DNA from: Streptomyces chattanoogensis
GTDB taxonomy: Bacteria > Actinomycetota > Actinomycetes > Streptomycetales > Streptomycetaceae
Length of the DNA: 64,000 nucleotides
Reading direction: 5' to 3'
Assembly (NCBI RefSeq): GCF_001294335.1
Contig: NZ_LGKG01000112.1
Coordinates: 62,001 to 126,000, forward strand
The notes beneath the pieces are model-generated. The model had not been told where the DNA came from. It searched no databases and was given only the letters and a program-made list of their open reading frames with translations. This document shows, piece after piece, positions 33,609 through 43,060 of this stretch. Made by a program: the position numbers and the translations under genes. How positions within the stretch are numbered: the first letter of the stretch is position 1; each line of letters opens with the position of its first letter.

Positions 33609-35717
33609 TCAGTGGGGGCGTACCGGCAAGCGCGGCAGGACCTTGTCCGGGGTGAGGGGAAGGTCGCGCAGCCGGACGCCGGTGGCATGCCACACCGCGT
33701 TGGCGACGGCGGCCGCGGTGCCGACGATGCCGATCTCGCCGATGCCCTTGCTGCCCATCGGGTTGAGGTGCGGATCGTCCTCGTCGAGCCAGTGGGCCTC
33801 GACGGCGGGGACGTCGGCCGAGGCCGGTACGTGGTAGGAGGCCAGGTCGCATTCGGTGAAGTCGCCGAAGGCGGGGTCCAGTCCGCTGCCCTCCGTCAGG
33901 GCCATGCCCAGGCCCATGGTCATGCCGCCGATGAACTGGGAGCGTGCGGTGCGGGAATTGAGGATCCGGCCGGCCGCGAACACACCCAGCAGCCGGCGCA
34001 CCCGTACCTCTCCGGTGACGGTGTCGACCTGCACCTCGGCGAACTGGGCGCCGAAGGCGTGCCGGGAGTAGGGGCTCGGCGCGGCCGTCTCCTGCCCGGT
34101 GTCGGCGGTGGTGCCGATGCCCTGGGCCGGGAGCGGCCCCTGGTGTGCGCGCAGCCGCGCCACCAGTGCGGTGGCGGCCTTGTGGACGGCCCAGCCCCAG
34201 GAGCCGGTGCCCATGGAGCCGCCGGCCAGGACTGCGGGCGGCAGATCGCTGTCGCCGATCTCGATGCGGACCCGGTCTTCGGGGGCGCCGAGCGCGGCGG
34301 CGGCCACCTGGGCGAGGACGGTGCGGGCGCCGGTGCCGATGTCGGTGGCGTTGATGCGGATGCGGTAGCTGCCGTCGGCGGCGGCGTGCGCCTCGGCGGT
34401 GGCGGGCGCGAGGTAGACGGGGTAGGTGGAAGCGGCGACGCCCGTACCGAGCAGCAGGTCTCCCTCACGGCGGAGGGCGGGCCGCGGATCCCTGGGCAGC
34501 CAGCCGAACCGCTCCGCGCCTGCCTGCAGGCAGGCGGTCAGATGCCGGCTGCTGAAGCTGCGGCCGCTGTCCGGTTCGGTCTCCGGTTCATTGCGGATCC
34601 GCAGTTCCACGGGGTCCCTGCCGAGCGCCACGGCGAGTTCGTCGACGGCGGACTCCAGGGCGTACATGCCGGGTGCCTCGCCCGGGGCGCGCATCCAGGA
34701 CGGGGTGGGGATGTCGAGCGGGACGACGCGGTGTGTGGTGCGGCTGTGGGGTGAGCGGTACATGATGCGGGCCGGGACGGCGGCCTGTTCGGTGAATTCG
34801 GTGATCGTGGAGGTGTGGGTGGCGACTTCGTGGGCCAGTGCGGTGATGAGGCCGTCGGTGCCCGCTCCCAGCCGTACGCGCTGGAGCGTCGGCGCGCGGT
34901 GGCCGACGACCGCGGCCATCTGACGGCGCGGCAGGACCAGCTTGACCGGGCGGCCGGTGAACCGGGCGGCCATCGCGGCGAGGACGACCTGCGGGCGGGG
35001 TGTCCCCTTGCAGCCGAAGCCGCCGCCCACGTGCTCGGAGACGACCGTGACCTCGTCCTTGCCGAGCGTGAACAGGGCCGCGAGGTCGTCGCGCACCCGG
35101 GTGGAGCCCTGGCTGGTGTCATGGACGGTGAGGTGACCGTCGTACCAGCGGGCGGTGGAGGCGTGCGGTTCCATGGGGTGGTTGTGCAGCGGGGGCACGG
35201 TGTACGTGGCGTCGACGGTGACGGGTGCGGCGGCGAACGCCGCGTCGAAGTCGCCGCGTTCGCGGACGGCCGGGTAGCCGCCGTTGACCTCCTCGGGGGT
35301 GTACAGGCCCGGGTGGCCGGCGGTCAGCCGTACGTCGTATCCGGCGGTGTCGTACGCGACCCGGACCGCTTCCGCCGCCGCGCGGGCGGTCTCGAGGCTG
35401 TCGGCGACGGCGAGCGCGACATACCAGCCGCGGTGCGGCACCCGGTCGTTCTGGAGCACGGCCAGGGTCGGGTCCTCGAGGGCGGCGAGGCGGGGCGCGT
35501 TCTCATGCGTCAGCACCGCGAGCACGCCGGGCAGCGCCAGCGCGTCGGCGGTGTCCACGGCGGTGATCCGGCCGCGCGCGACGATCGCGGGGACCGGCCA
35601 GGCGTAGGCGCAGCCGGGCGGGGTGTGCTCGGCGGCGTAGCGGGCGGCGCCGGTGACCTTCTCCCGGCCTTCCCGCCGGAGGAGCGGTGCGCTGAGGGGG
35701 TGCGGGGCGGGGGGCAT
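33609..35717 (-). CDS. xanthine-dehydrogenase-family molybdopterin-binding subunit
   Basis: A 702-residue large subunit of a molybdenum hydroxylase. Moco-binding motifs GGGFGCKG and GTGARTVLAQ are present, and the catalytic glutamate is in GSKGIGEIG near the C-terminus. With the FAD and 2Fe-2S subunits encoded just upstream it forms an aldehyde or heterocycle oxidase. Best overall resemblance is PaoC of E. coli. It shows no signal peptide. The substrate is unknown. Confidence 0.92.
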   Translation of the reverse strand: MPPAPHPLSAPLLRREGREKVTGAARYAAEHTPPGCAYAWPVPAIVARGRITAVDTADALALPGVLAVLTHENAPRLAALEDPTLAVLQNDRVPHRGWYVALAVADSLETARAAAEAVRVAYDTAGYDVRLTAGHPGLYTPEEVNGGYPAVRERGDFDAAFAAAPVTVDATYTVPPLHNHPMEPHASTARWYDGHLTVHDTSQGSTRVRDDLAALFTLGKDEVTVVSEHVGGGFGCKGTPRPQVVLAAMAARFTGRPVKLVLPRRQMAAVVGHRAPTLQRVRLGAGTDGLITALAHEVATHTSTITEFTEQAAVPARIMYRSPHSRTTHRVVPLDIPTPSWMRAPGEAPGMYALESAVDELAVALGRDPVELRIRNEPETEPDSGRSFSSRHLTACLQAGAERFGWLPRDPRPALRREGDLLLGTGVAASTYPVYLAPATAEAHAAADGSYRIRINATDIGTGARTVLAQVAAAALGAPEDRVRIEIGDSDLPPAVLAGGSMGTGSWGWAVHKAATALVARLRAHQGPLPAQGIGTTADTGQETAAPSPYSRHAFGAQFAEVQVDTVTGEVRVRRLLGVFAAGRILNSRTARSQFIGGMTMGLGMALTEGSGLDPAFGDFTECDLASYHVPASADVPAVEAHWLDEDDPHLNPMGSKGIGEIGIVGTAAAVANAVWHATGVRLRDLPLTPDKVLPRLPVRPH

Positions 35718-35735
35718 GGGGGTGGGGTCCTTTCG

Positions 35736-36731
35736 TCACGCACGGGCCGCGGAACCGGCGAGCCCGGCCAGCACACCGACCGTCAGATTCCGGGCCAGGG
35801 CGACCTTGAAGCCGTTCTCGCGCAGGGGGCGGGCGGCGGCGAGTTCGGCGTCGGCGGCGCGGGCGAAGGTGTCCTCGGTGGCGGACGCGCCGTGCAGCAC
35901 CGCTTCGGCCGCGCGGGCCCGCCACGGCCGGTGCGCGAGCCCGCCGTAGGCCAGCGCGGCATGCCGGACGGCTCCCTCGTGTACGTCGAGCACGGCGGCC
36001 ACCGAGACCAGCGCGAAGGCGAACGAGGCGCGGTCGCGGGCCTTGCGGTAGCGCGAGTTCCCGCCGGGGCGGGCCGGCGGGAGCTCGACGGCGGTGATCA
36101 GTTCGCCGCGCCGGATCTCCGTGTCCTGCTCCGGCCGGTCCCCGGGCAGCCGGTGGAAGTCGGTCGCCGGCACGCTGCGTTCGCCGTCGGGGCCGTGCAG
36201 GTGAACGGTGGCGTCCAGCGCGGCGAGGGCGACCGCCATGTCCGACGGCTGGGTGGCGACGCAGTGCTCGGAGTGTCCCAGTACGGCGAGATCGCGGTGC
36301 GCCCCCTCCCGGGCCGGGCAGCCGGTGCCCGGTGCGCGCTTGTTGCAGGGCTTGGCGGCGTCCTGGAAGTAGGCGCAGCGGGTCCGCTGGAGAAGGTTTC
36401 CGCCGGTGGTCGCGGTGTTCCTCAGCTGCCCGGAGGCACCGGACAGCAGCGCCTGCGAGAGCACCGGATAGCGGTCGCGTACCGCCGGGTCCGCGGCGAG
36501 AACGCTGTTGCGGACCGTCGCCCCGATCCGCAGCCCGCCGTCCGGCAGCTCCTCGATCCGGTCGAGCGGCAGCCGGCTGACGTCGACGAGCAGCCGCGGC
36601 GTCGCCACGCCGAGTTTCATCAGATCGACGAGGTTGGTGCCGCCGCCGAGGAACCGCGCATCGGGCTCCTCGCCCGCGATCCGTACGGCCTCGGCCACGC
36701 TCCCGGCCCGCACATACCCGAACTGTTTCAC
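35736..36731 (-). CDS. FAD-binding subunit of a molybdenum hydroxylase, PaoB-like
   Basis: A 331-residue subunit passing electrons from iron-sulfur clusters to acceptor via FAD. FAD motifs are RFLGGGTNLVDLMK and TTGGNLLQRTRC. The insert around CAYFQDAAKPCNKRAPGTGC...EHCVA holds four cysteines, as in PaoB, where they bind an extra 4Fe-4S cluster. GTG at 36731 overlaps the upstream stop in a GTGA junction. Confidence 0.92.
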   Translation of the reverse strand: MKQFGYVRAGSVAEAVRIAGEEPDARFLGGGTNLVDLMKLGVATPRLLVDVSRLPLDRIEELPDGGLRIGATVRNSVLAADPAVRDRYPVLSQALLSGASGQLRNTATTGGNLLQRTRCAYFQDAAKPCNKRAPGTGCPAREGAHRDLAVLGHSEHCVATQPSDMAVALAALDATVHLHGPDGERSVPATDFHRLPGDRPEQDTEIRRGELITAVELPPARPGGNSRYRKARDRASFAFALVSVAAVLDVHEGAVRHAALAYGGLAHRPWRARAAEAVLHGASATEDTFARAADAELAAARPLRENGFKVALARNLTVGVLAGLAGSAARA

Positions 36732-37342
36732 GAGCCCGCCCCCGTGTCGCCGGGCCGGCCGTCCCTGATCCGGTCCCCGGCGTCGGCGACCGCCTCGACG
36801 ATGCGGGGATAGGCGCCGCACCGGCACAGGTTGCCGCTCATCCGCTCGCGGATCTCGTCGGCGGTGAGGTCCACCGTGCCGCCGGGGTCCGCGTCGTACG
36901 GCGTGACGTGGGACGGGTGGCCGTCCGCGGCCTCCCGGAGCACCCCGAGGGCCGAACAGATCTGCCCGGGGGTGCAGTAGCCGCACTGCAAAGCGTCCCG
37001 CTCGACGAACGCTTCCTGCAGCGGATGCAGCCGCTGTCCGTCGGAGAGGCCCTCGACGGTGGTCACATGCCGTCCGTCCTGCGCCACCGCCAGCAGCAGA
37101 CAGCTGTTGGCACGCCACCCGTCGACGAGCACCGTGCAGGCACCGCACTGCCCGTGGTCGCAGCCCTTCTTGGCGCCGATGAGGTCGAGGCGCTCGCGCA
37201 GCACGTCCAGGAGGGTGCTCCGGTGGTCCACGGCCAGCGTGTACGTCGTCCCGTTGACGCGGAGGATCACCTCGGAACGCGCGCCGGTCACCGCCGACCG
37301 CGGTACGTCGCCGCTGCCCGCCGGCGGATTGCTGGTCTCCAC
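36728..37342 (-). CDS. 2Fe-2S subunit of a molybdenum hydroxylase, PaoA-like
   Basis: A 204-residue two-cluster ferredoxin-type subunit. The plant-type cluster ligands are CDHGQCGAC plus the cysteine in RANSCLL. The second cluster has CGYCTPGQ and LCRCGAY. GTG at 37342 follows GGAAAGG. First gene of the three-gene molybdenum hydroxylase operon. No Tat signal is visible, unlike E. coli PaoA, so the enzyme is probably cytoplasmic. Confidence 0.92.
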   Translation of the reverse strand: METSNPPAGSGDVPRSAVTGARSEVILRVNGTTYTLAVDHRSTLLDVLRERLDLIGAKKGCDHGQCGACTVLVDGWRANSCLLLAVAQDGRHVTTVEGLSDGQRLHPLQEAFVERDALQCGYCTPGQICSALGVLREAADGHPSHVTPYDADPGGTVDLTADEIRERMSGNLCRCGAYPRIVEAVADAGDRIRDGRPGDTGAGS

Positions 37343-37412
37343 TCGTTCGCGCCTTTCCGGTCCGCGCTGACCTGCCGGCCAGCTGTCCTGCGTGTGCCGT
37401 GCCGGCGGTCCG

Positions 37413-37805
37413 TCAGAGGGTCTCCAGCCGCAGCTGGACCTCCTTCTCCTGGTCACCGGCGGCCGTCCCCACGACCCGCACCGAGAACGCGTGCGCCAGC
37501 GCCTTGCGGAGGCGGTCGACCGCCCAGTACCCGCCCTGGAGATCGACCGTCACGGGTGCGCTCAGCGGCCGTGGCGCGGCCTCGGCGCGCAGTTCGCTGA
37601 CATCGACGGTGACGGTCCACACGGTGGCGGTCGCGCCGTTCACCTCCTTCGGCACATCGTTCGCGGACCGGTCGGAGACAAAGGACTCACGCAACGCGCT
37701 GAAGACCGCATGCGCGTCATGCGTCGCGCATCCGACGACCTCCACCAGGACCTCGTCCGGGTGTTCCGGGTGTTCCGTCTGTGACGCCTGTGCCGCGCTG
37801 TTCAC
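37413..37805 (-). CDS. conserved hypothetical protein
   Basis: A 130-residue mixed alpha/beta protein (VLVEVVGCATHDAHAVFSALRESF; TVTVDVSELRAE; VTVDLQGGYWAVDRLRKAL) with no recognised domain. GTG at 37805 with AAAGG eight bases upstream. Same strand as the hydroxylase genes but separated by 70 bases, so possibly independent. Confidence 0.72.
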   Translation of the reverse strand: MNSAAQASQTEHPEHPDEVLVEVVGCATHDAHAVFSALRESFVSDRSANDVPKEVNGATATVWTVTVDVSELRAEAAPRPLSAPVTVDLQGGYWAVDRLRKALAHAFSVRVVGTAAGDQEKEVQLRLETL

Positions 37806-38065
37806 TGTCGGGGCCTTTCGCTGTGCTTTCGCTGTCGGGGCCGTCCTGTGGGTGCCGAACGGTTCCAGGCTCGCCCGAGGGCCCGCTCCGTGCGACCGGA
37901 GACTCGAACGAATGGGATAAACGGCCGCACCTTGTCACCGGTGCGGTCCGGACACGCCGAGCTGAGCCGTACGGGCCGCATAGTTGCCACGGGCATCGGC
38001 CGGACGGATCATCCCGTACGGGACGGACCGGACGGCGCGGCCGTACGACGCGAGGGAGAGGCCCG

Positions 38066-39271
38066 ATGACAGCGGTGGGGGAAGTCGCGGTGCACGGGCA
38101 CTGTGCGGCCGGTTTCGAGGGGGTGCGGGAGGCCTTCGCGCGGAATTTCCGGGTGTACGGGGACGTGGGCGCGGCGGTGACGGTGACCGTGGACGGGGAG
38201 GCGGTGGTCGACCTGTGGGGCGGGCATGCGGACGCGGGGCGGACGCGGGCCTGGGAGCACGACACGCTGGTGAACGTCTACTCGACGTCCAAGGGGATGA
38301 CGGCGCTGTGCGCCCATCTCCTCGTGGACCGGGGCGAGTTGGAGCTGGATGCGCCGGTTGCGCGGTACTGGCCGGAATTTGCGCAGGCCGGAAAGCAGGA
38401 CATACCCGTGCGCTGGCTGCTGAGCCACCGGGCGGGGGTGATCGCGCCCCGGGAGCCGGTGGCCGCCCGGTATGCCTATGACTGGGATCATGTGTGTGCC
38501 GCGCTGGCCGCCGCGCCGCCCTGGTGGGAGCCGGGCACCGCGCAGGGCTATCACGCGGTGACGTTCGGCTACCTGGTGGGCGAGGTGGTCCGGCGGGTCA
38601 GCGGGCAGTCGCTCGGGGCGTTCCTGCGCAGCGAGATCGCGGAGCCGCTGGGGGCGCGGGTGTTCATCGGTACGCCGGCGGAGGAGCACGAGCGGTGTGC
38701 GGAGATGGTCGGGCAGCTGGACGAGTCGCGGCTCGCCGAGCAGTTCCCGGGCCTTCCCCGGCCGCCGTTCCGGGCGCTGTCCGACCATCCGCTGGCCGTG
38801 GTCATGCTGGCGCTGACCTACGTGCCCATCGGCGATGTCAACAGCGCCGCCTATCGCTCGGCCGAGATTCCGGCGGGCAACGCGCACGCCTCGGCGCACG
38901 GCCTGGCCACCGTCTATGGGGCGCTCGTGGCCGGGAGGCTGGTGCGGCCCGCCACGCTGGAGGCGATGCGCGAGCCCCAGAGCCTGCCCCATGAGCCGGA
39001 TCTGGCGATCGATGCGCTGGCGCCGCCCGGTACGGAGCGGCGCTGGGGGCTGGGTTTCATACTCAATCACCATGGCCGGGCGGGCCCCAACCCCCGGGCG
39101 TTCGGGCACGGCGGCGCGGGCGGTTCGCATGCCTTCGCGGATCCGGAGAACGGCCTGTCCTATGCGTATGCCATGAACAGATACGGCAGCGGGGCGACCG
39201 GCGACGCCGACCCCCGCAACGCGGGGCTGGTCGCGGCGGCGTACGAGGCCCTGGGCCGGGTGCGCGGCTGA
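38066..39271 (+). CDS. serine hydrolase of the beta-lactamase/esterase (EstB) class
   Basis: A 401-residue cytoplasmic-looking serine hydrolase. The nucleophile motif is SxxK in VYSTSKGM (serine 73, lysine 76). A Tyr in GTAQGYHAVTFGYL and the GHGGAGG box complete the class C-like active site. These proteins are usually esterases rather than beta-lactamases; no signal peptide is present, which supports that. ATG at 38066 after GGGAGAGG. Monocistronic. Confidence 0.9.
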   Translation: MTAVGEVAVHGHCAAGFEGVREAFARNFRVYGDVGAAVTVTVDGEAVVDLWGGHADAGRTRAWEHDTLVNVYSTSKGMTALCAHLLVDRGELELDAPVARYWPEFAQAGKQDIPVRWLLSHRAGVIAPREPVAARYAYDWDHVCAALAAAPPWWEPGTAQGYHAVTFGYLVGEVVRRVSGQSLGAFLRSEIAEPLGARVFIGTPAEEHERCAEMVGQLDESRLAEQFPGLPRPPFRALSDHPLAVVMLALTYVPIGDVNSAAYRSAEIPAGNAHASAHGLATVYGALVAGRLVRPATLEAMREPQSLPHEPDLAIDALAPPGTERRWGLGFILNHHGRAGPNPRAFGHGGAGGSHAFADPENGLSYAYAMNRYGSGATGDADPRNAGLVAAAYEALGRVRG

Positions 39272-39419
39272 CCCCACCGCCCCGCCGTGACGGCGTTTCC
39301 GCTGGTCACAGCCGTATCCACAGGCATTCCGCGCTTGCCGTCGCCCGGCGCAATAATGGAGAGATGCGGCACGGATCCGCGCCCGGCGTGAGGCTGCGCG
39401 GGGCCGGGGAAAGGCAGTG

Positions 39420-39743
39420 GTGACCATGGACGACAGGGACACCGAGACCGTTCACGAGGCGTATGCGTTCGTCTGCCTGCACTGCGGATACGGGTGGGAA
39501 CAGGAGTACGAAATCCGCCACGCCACCGATCTCGCCGGACAGCGGCGGATCGACTACTTCGTGGGCAGCCGCCGGGTGGCCTCGCCGCTGGCCCGCGCCG
39601 ACTGTCCCGCCTGCAACCGCGGCCCGCTGCGGATCCTGCACTCCGGCCGGGTGAAGGCCGCCCGCTCGATGTTCGCCTGGTCCAGCTACCCCGACTGGTC
39701 GTCACCATCCGGTGTACAGAAGGTGGTTGACGAGCAGGGCTAG
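39420..39743 (+). CDS. small zinc-ribbon protein
   Basis: A 107-residue protein with two Cys-x-x-Cys pairs, VCLHCGYGWEQ and DCPACNRGP, forming a likely zinc ribbon. Starts possible at GTG 39417, GTG 39420 or ATG 39426; the second best fits the AAAGG upstream. The last 42 bases are antisense to the end of the next, convergent gene. Function unknown. Confidence 0.78.
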   Translation: MTMDDRDTETVHEAYAFVCLHCGYGWEQEYEIRHATDLAGQRRIDYFVGSRRVASPLARADCPACNRGPLRILHSGRVKAARSMFAWSSYPDWSSPSGVQKVVDEQG

Positions 39744-41087
39744 GACGGCCTGGGCGGCCAGCCAGTGGCGATGCCGGGCGGCGGGCAGCAGGGCGGCGGC
39801 GGGCAGCAGCCAGACGGCGAACGGCAGCCAGATGCGTTCGGTCTCCGCCTTGCTCATACCGGAGAGGTCGGCGGCGAGGAGCGCGGCGAGGGCGGCCAGG
39901 ACGACGGCGGCCAGGCGGTCGTCGGCCGCCGCCTGCCCGTGGCGCAGCCGGCGCAGCGCCGGGGGCGCCGCGGCCAGGACGCGCCGCAATCCGGCCACGG
40001 ACGCGAGGCCGGTGATCAGTACGGTGCAGGCGAGGTTGCCCCAGATCCAGTACGCGTACGGGCGAACCGCCGCGGCGCCCTGGTAGTAGCGCTCCACCAG
40101 CAGGCGGTAGCCCTCCCACCAGTCGAATCCCGCGAGGGTGAAGACGAGCGCGACGGCCGCCGCCCCGGCCAGGGCGAGGGGCAGCGGGCGGGCGGTCCTG
40201 CTGACCAGCAGGACCGCGGCGGCGATGAGGGCCATGAGGGTGAGGCCGTACGAGAGGTAGCAGGTGAGGCCGAAGAGGAGGCCCGCGGCCAGGGCGGCGG
40301 CCGACGGGGCCCGCACGGAGCGGGTCGCGGCGAGCGTCAGGAGGGCGAGGGCCCAGGCGGCGACGGCGGCGAAGTAGCCGTCCGCGGAGGTGCCGACCCA
40401 GACGGCGGCCGGGGCCAGCACGAGGAAGGGCGCGGCCCGGCGGGCGGTCGTCTCGTCGGCGAGGGCACGCAGGGCGACGAGGACGGCGGCCGTGGCGGAG
40501 GTGCCCAGGGTGATGCACCAGGTGCCGGCCCAGGCGCCGCCGCCCAGGCCGATGCGGTCGAGGCCGACGAAGGTGAGGACGGCGGCCGGCGGATGGCCGG
40601 CGACATGGGCGGGCCAGGAGTCCGGCCCGCGGTGGAGAAGCAGGTGATGGGTGAAGTCGCGCAGCGCCGGGCCGAGGTGGTCGAAGCGGCGGATCACCGT
40701 CAGATACTCGTATTCCGTGGTGAGCCGGCGGGCGACGCCGGTGCCCCAGCCGTCGATCAGGGCCAGGGACCACGTCCAGGCCATCGACCCGAGCCACCCG
40801 GCGAGGACGAGGACGCGCCAGGGCAGCCGGGCGGCCAGCGGGGGTCCGTAGGCGATGACGAGGACGGCGACGGCGAGCGCGGCGGGGGTGCCGGGGCCGA
40901 GGTGGGGCGACCATGAGGCGTACAGCGGGGGCCAGTTGACGCGCAGACTGCCGTTGGCGTGCTGGATGACGGTGCCGACGACGGCGGCGAGCACGACGAG
41001 CAGGGCACCGAGGGCGGCGGCCAGCAGATCGGCGCGGCGCGCGGCGCGTCGGCCGGACGGCACACGGGTGGTCACTCGGGTGGTCAC
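39702..41087 (-). CDS. multi-pass membrane protein, GT-C glycosyltransferase-like
   Basis: A 461-residue protein with about 11-12 hydrophobic helices. Regions such as GPDSWPAHVAGHPPAAVLTFVGLDRIG and GTSADGYFAAVAAWALAL look like GT-C lipid-linked sugar transferases. Its position beside a glycosyltransferase-epimerase fusion, a methyltransferase and a DUF2064 protein supports a sugar-transfer role, but the acidic catalytic pair is not obvious. GTG start at 41087 without a strong ribosome site. Confidence 0.75.
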   Translation of the reverse strand: MTTRVTTRVPSGRRAARRADLLAAALGALLVVLAAVVGTVIQHANGSLRVNWPPLYASWSPHLGPGTPAALAVAVLVIAYGPPLAARLPWRVLVLAGWLGSMAWTWSLALIDGWGTGVARRLTTEYEYLTVIRRFDHLGPALRDFTHHLLLHRGPDSWPAHVAGHPPAAVLTFVGLDRIGLGGGAWAGTWCITLGTSATAAVLVALRALADETTARRAAPFLVLAPAAVWVGTSADGYFAAVAAWALALLTLAATRSVRAPSAAALAAGLLFGLTCYLSYGLTLMALIAAAVLLVSRTARPLPLALAGAAAVALVFTLAGFDWWEGYRLLVERYYQGAAAVRPYAYWIWGNLACTVLITGLASVAGLRRVLAAAPPALRRLRHGQAAADDRLAAVVLAALAALLAADLSGMSKAETERIWLPFAVWLLPAAALLPAARHRHWLAAQAVLALLVNHLLYTGW

Positions 41088-41243
41088 ACCGGAACGCTAG
41101 GGCGCGGGCGGACCGCCGCGGCCCTGCGACGGCAGCGCCGTCAGGGTTTCGTCATGCGTCGCAGCGGCTCAAAGACCCGTGCGGCGGCTTACGGTCGGAG
41201 CGCGGCGGCGGACCCCCGTCGCGCGAACCGCCGAGGACCCCTC

Positions 41244-42497
41244 ATGCGTGCTCACCGTCCCCCCGCCCCCGCCTCCCCGTCGTTCTGGCGCAGTCCGCTG
41301 CGCGGTCCCCGGCTGACCGCGCTGCTCGGCGTCGTCCTGCTGGCCGGTATCACGCTGCTGTTCGTGACCGGCATGCTGTCGTACGCCGCGTACAACCCGG
41401 ATCTGGCCGGCGGTGTCAACGACCAGACGCCCGGCAAGGGCCTGCTGGGCTTCTATCTCTTCGCCTGGCCGACCGGTCCGCACTGGCTCTACCGGGTCAC
41501 GCAGGGGGTGCATGTGACCCTGGGCATCACGCTGGTGCCCGTCCTGCTGGCGAAGCTGTGGTCGGTGATCCCGAAGCTCTTCGCGCTGCCGCCCGCCCGG
41601 TCGGTGGGCCATGCGCTGGAGCGGCTGTCGCTGCTTCTGCTGGTCGGCGGGGCGCTGTTCGAGTTCCTCACCGGGATCCTCAACATCCAGCTGGACTATC
41701 TCTTCCCCGGGTCGTTCTATCCGCTGCACTTCTACGGGGCGTGGGTGTTCATCGGCGCGTTCGTGGCGCATGTGGTGCTGCGCATTCCGCGCACGGTGCG
41801 GGCGCTGCGCGCGCGTACGGAGCCGGCGGCGGACGCCGACGGGACCGGGCTGGTCGCCCCGGAGCCCGCCCCGCCAACGGTCTCGCGGCGCGGTGCGCTG
41901 TGGCTGGTGGGCGGCGGTGCGCTGCTGCTGCTCGCGACGACGGCGGGGCAGAGCATCGGGGGGTGGTGGCGCCGTACGGCCCTGCTGGCGCCGCACGGCG
42001 GGGCCGACCCGGGGAGCGGCCCGAACGGCTTTCAGATCAACAAGACCGCCGCATTCGTGGGGATCCGGCCGCAGGACACCGGGGACGACTGGCGGCTGAC
42101 GGTGGAGGGCGGCGGGCGCACGGTGCGGCTGAGCCGCGCCGACCTGCTGCGGCTGCCGCAGCACGAGTCGGCGCTGCCGATCGCCTGTGTCGAGGGCTGG
42201 TCGACGGACGACCAGCCGTGGAGCGGGGTGCGGCTGCGGGATCTGGCGGCGCTGGTGGGGCTGGGCGAGCGGCCGCCGGATGTCCTGGTCGAGTCGCTCC
42301 AGCTGCACGGCGCGTTCCGCCGGGCGGCGCTGCGCGCCAACCAGGTGCGGGACGGCCGTTCGCTGCTCGCGCTGCGGGTGGGCGGCGCGGAGCTGTCCGC
42401 GGACCACGGCTATCCGGCGCGGATCATCGTCCCGGCGGCGCCCGGGGTGCTGAACACCAAGTGGGTGTCCCGGCTGACGTTCGGGGGGCCGTCATGA
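41244..42497 (+). CDS. membrane molybdopterin oxidoreductase: cytochrome b-like helices fused to a sulfite-oxidase-type domain
   Basis: 417 residues. The N-terminal part has four transmembrane helices with histidines placed to bind heme (GVHVTLG, YPLHFYG, FVAHVVLR). A fifth hydrophobic stretch follows (ALWLVGGGALLLLATTAG, about 218-235). The C-terminal extracytoplasmic domain is of the sulfite oxidase/YedY type with the Moco-ligating cysteine 315 in PIACVEGWS. Electrons would pass between the membrane quinone pool and a periplasm-side substrate. ATG at 41244 after GAGGA. It overlaps the next gene by four bases. Confidence 0.88.
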   Translation: MRAHRPPAPASPSFWRSPLRGPRLTALLGVVLLAGITLLFVTGMLSYAAYNPDLAGGVNDQTPGKGLLGFYLFAWPTGPHWLYRVTQGVHVTLGITLVPVLLAKLWSVIPKLFALPPARSVGHALERLSLLLLVGGALFEFLTGILNIQLDYLFPGSFYPLHFYGAWVFIGAFVAHVVLRIPRTVRALRARTEPAADADGTGLVAPEPAPPTVSRRGALWLVGGGALLLLATTAGQSIGGWWRRTALLAPHGGADPGSGPNGFQINKTAAFVGIRPQDTGDDWRLTVEGGGRTVRLSRADLLRLPQHESALPIACVEGWSTDDQPWSGVRLRDLAALVGLGERPPDVLVESLQLHGAFRRAALRANQVRDGRSLLALRVGGAELSADHGYPARIIVPAAPGVLNTKWVSRLTFGGPS

Positions 42498-43060
42498 AGG
42501 GGCGGCTCAGGGCACTGCCGGGGCGGCTCCGGCGGCGCCACTGGTACGGCGAGGGGCCGCTGCATCTGGTGCTGATGCTCGCCTCGTTCGCGCTCACCGG
42601 CTACGCGGGGCTGCGGCTGCTGGCCGGGGACCGGTGGCCGCTGGTCGTGGTGTGGTTCGTCGGGGCGGCGCTGCTGCACGATCTGGTGCTGCTGCCGCTG
42701 TACTCGCTCGCGGACCGGGCGGTGTGCGCGGCGACCGCGGGCACCGGGCGGCACCGGGCGTGGACCGGGTACGTCCGGGTGCCCGCCGCCCTGTCAGCGC
42801 TGTTGCTGCTGGTGTGGTTTCCGCTGATCGCGGGCTCGACGGACGCGCCGGGCGGCGCCTCGGCGGCGCACTACACGTCCGCCACCGGGCTGCCGGGCGA
42901 TGTCTTCCTCTCCCGCTGGCTGCTGCTCACGGCCGCCCTGTTCGCGGTGTCGGCCGTGTTGCTGCTCGCCCGTACGGCGGCGCCCCGGCTGCGCGGTACG
43001 GCGGCACGGGCGCGGCGGCGCAGGGCCACGAAGCGGCGCTCGGCATCCTCCGGCCGGTAG
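42494..43060 (+). CDS. four-helix membrane partner of the molybdopterin oxidoreductase
   Basis: A 188-residue protein with about four hydrophobic helices (LHLVLMLASFALTGYAGL, LVVVWFVGAALLHDLVLLPLY, ALSALLLLVWFPLIAG, WLLLTAALFAVSAVLLL) and a very basic tail. ATGA overlap with the Moco gene indicates a complex or shared function. Function otherwise unknown. Its final 190 bases are antisense to the methyltransferase frame. Confidence 0.8.
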   Translation: MKGRLRALPGRLRRRHWYGEGPLHLVLMLASFALTGYAGLRLLAGDRWPLVVVWFVGAALLHDLVLLPLYSLADRAVCAATAGTGRHRAWTGYVRVPAALSALLLLVWFPLIAGSTDAPGGASAAHYTSATGLPGDVFLSRWLLLTAALFAVSAVLLLARTAAPRLRGTAARARRRRATKRRSASSGR

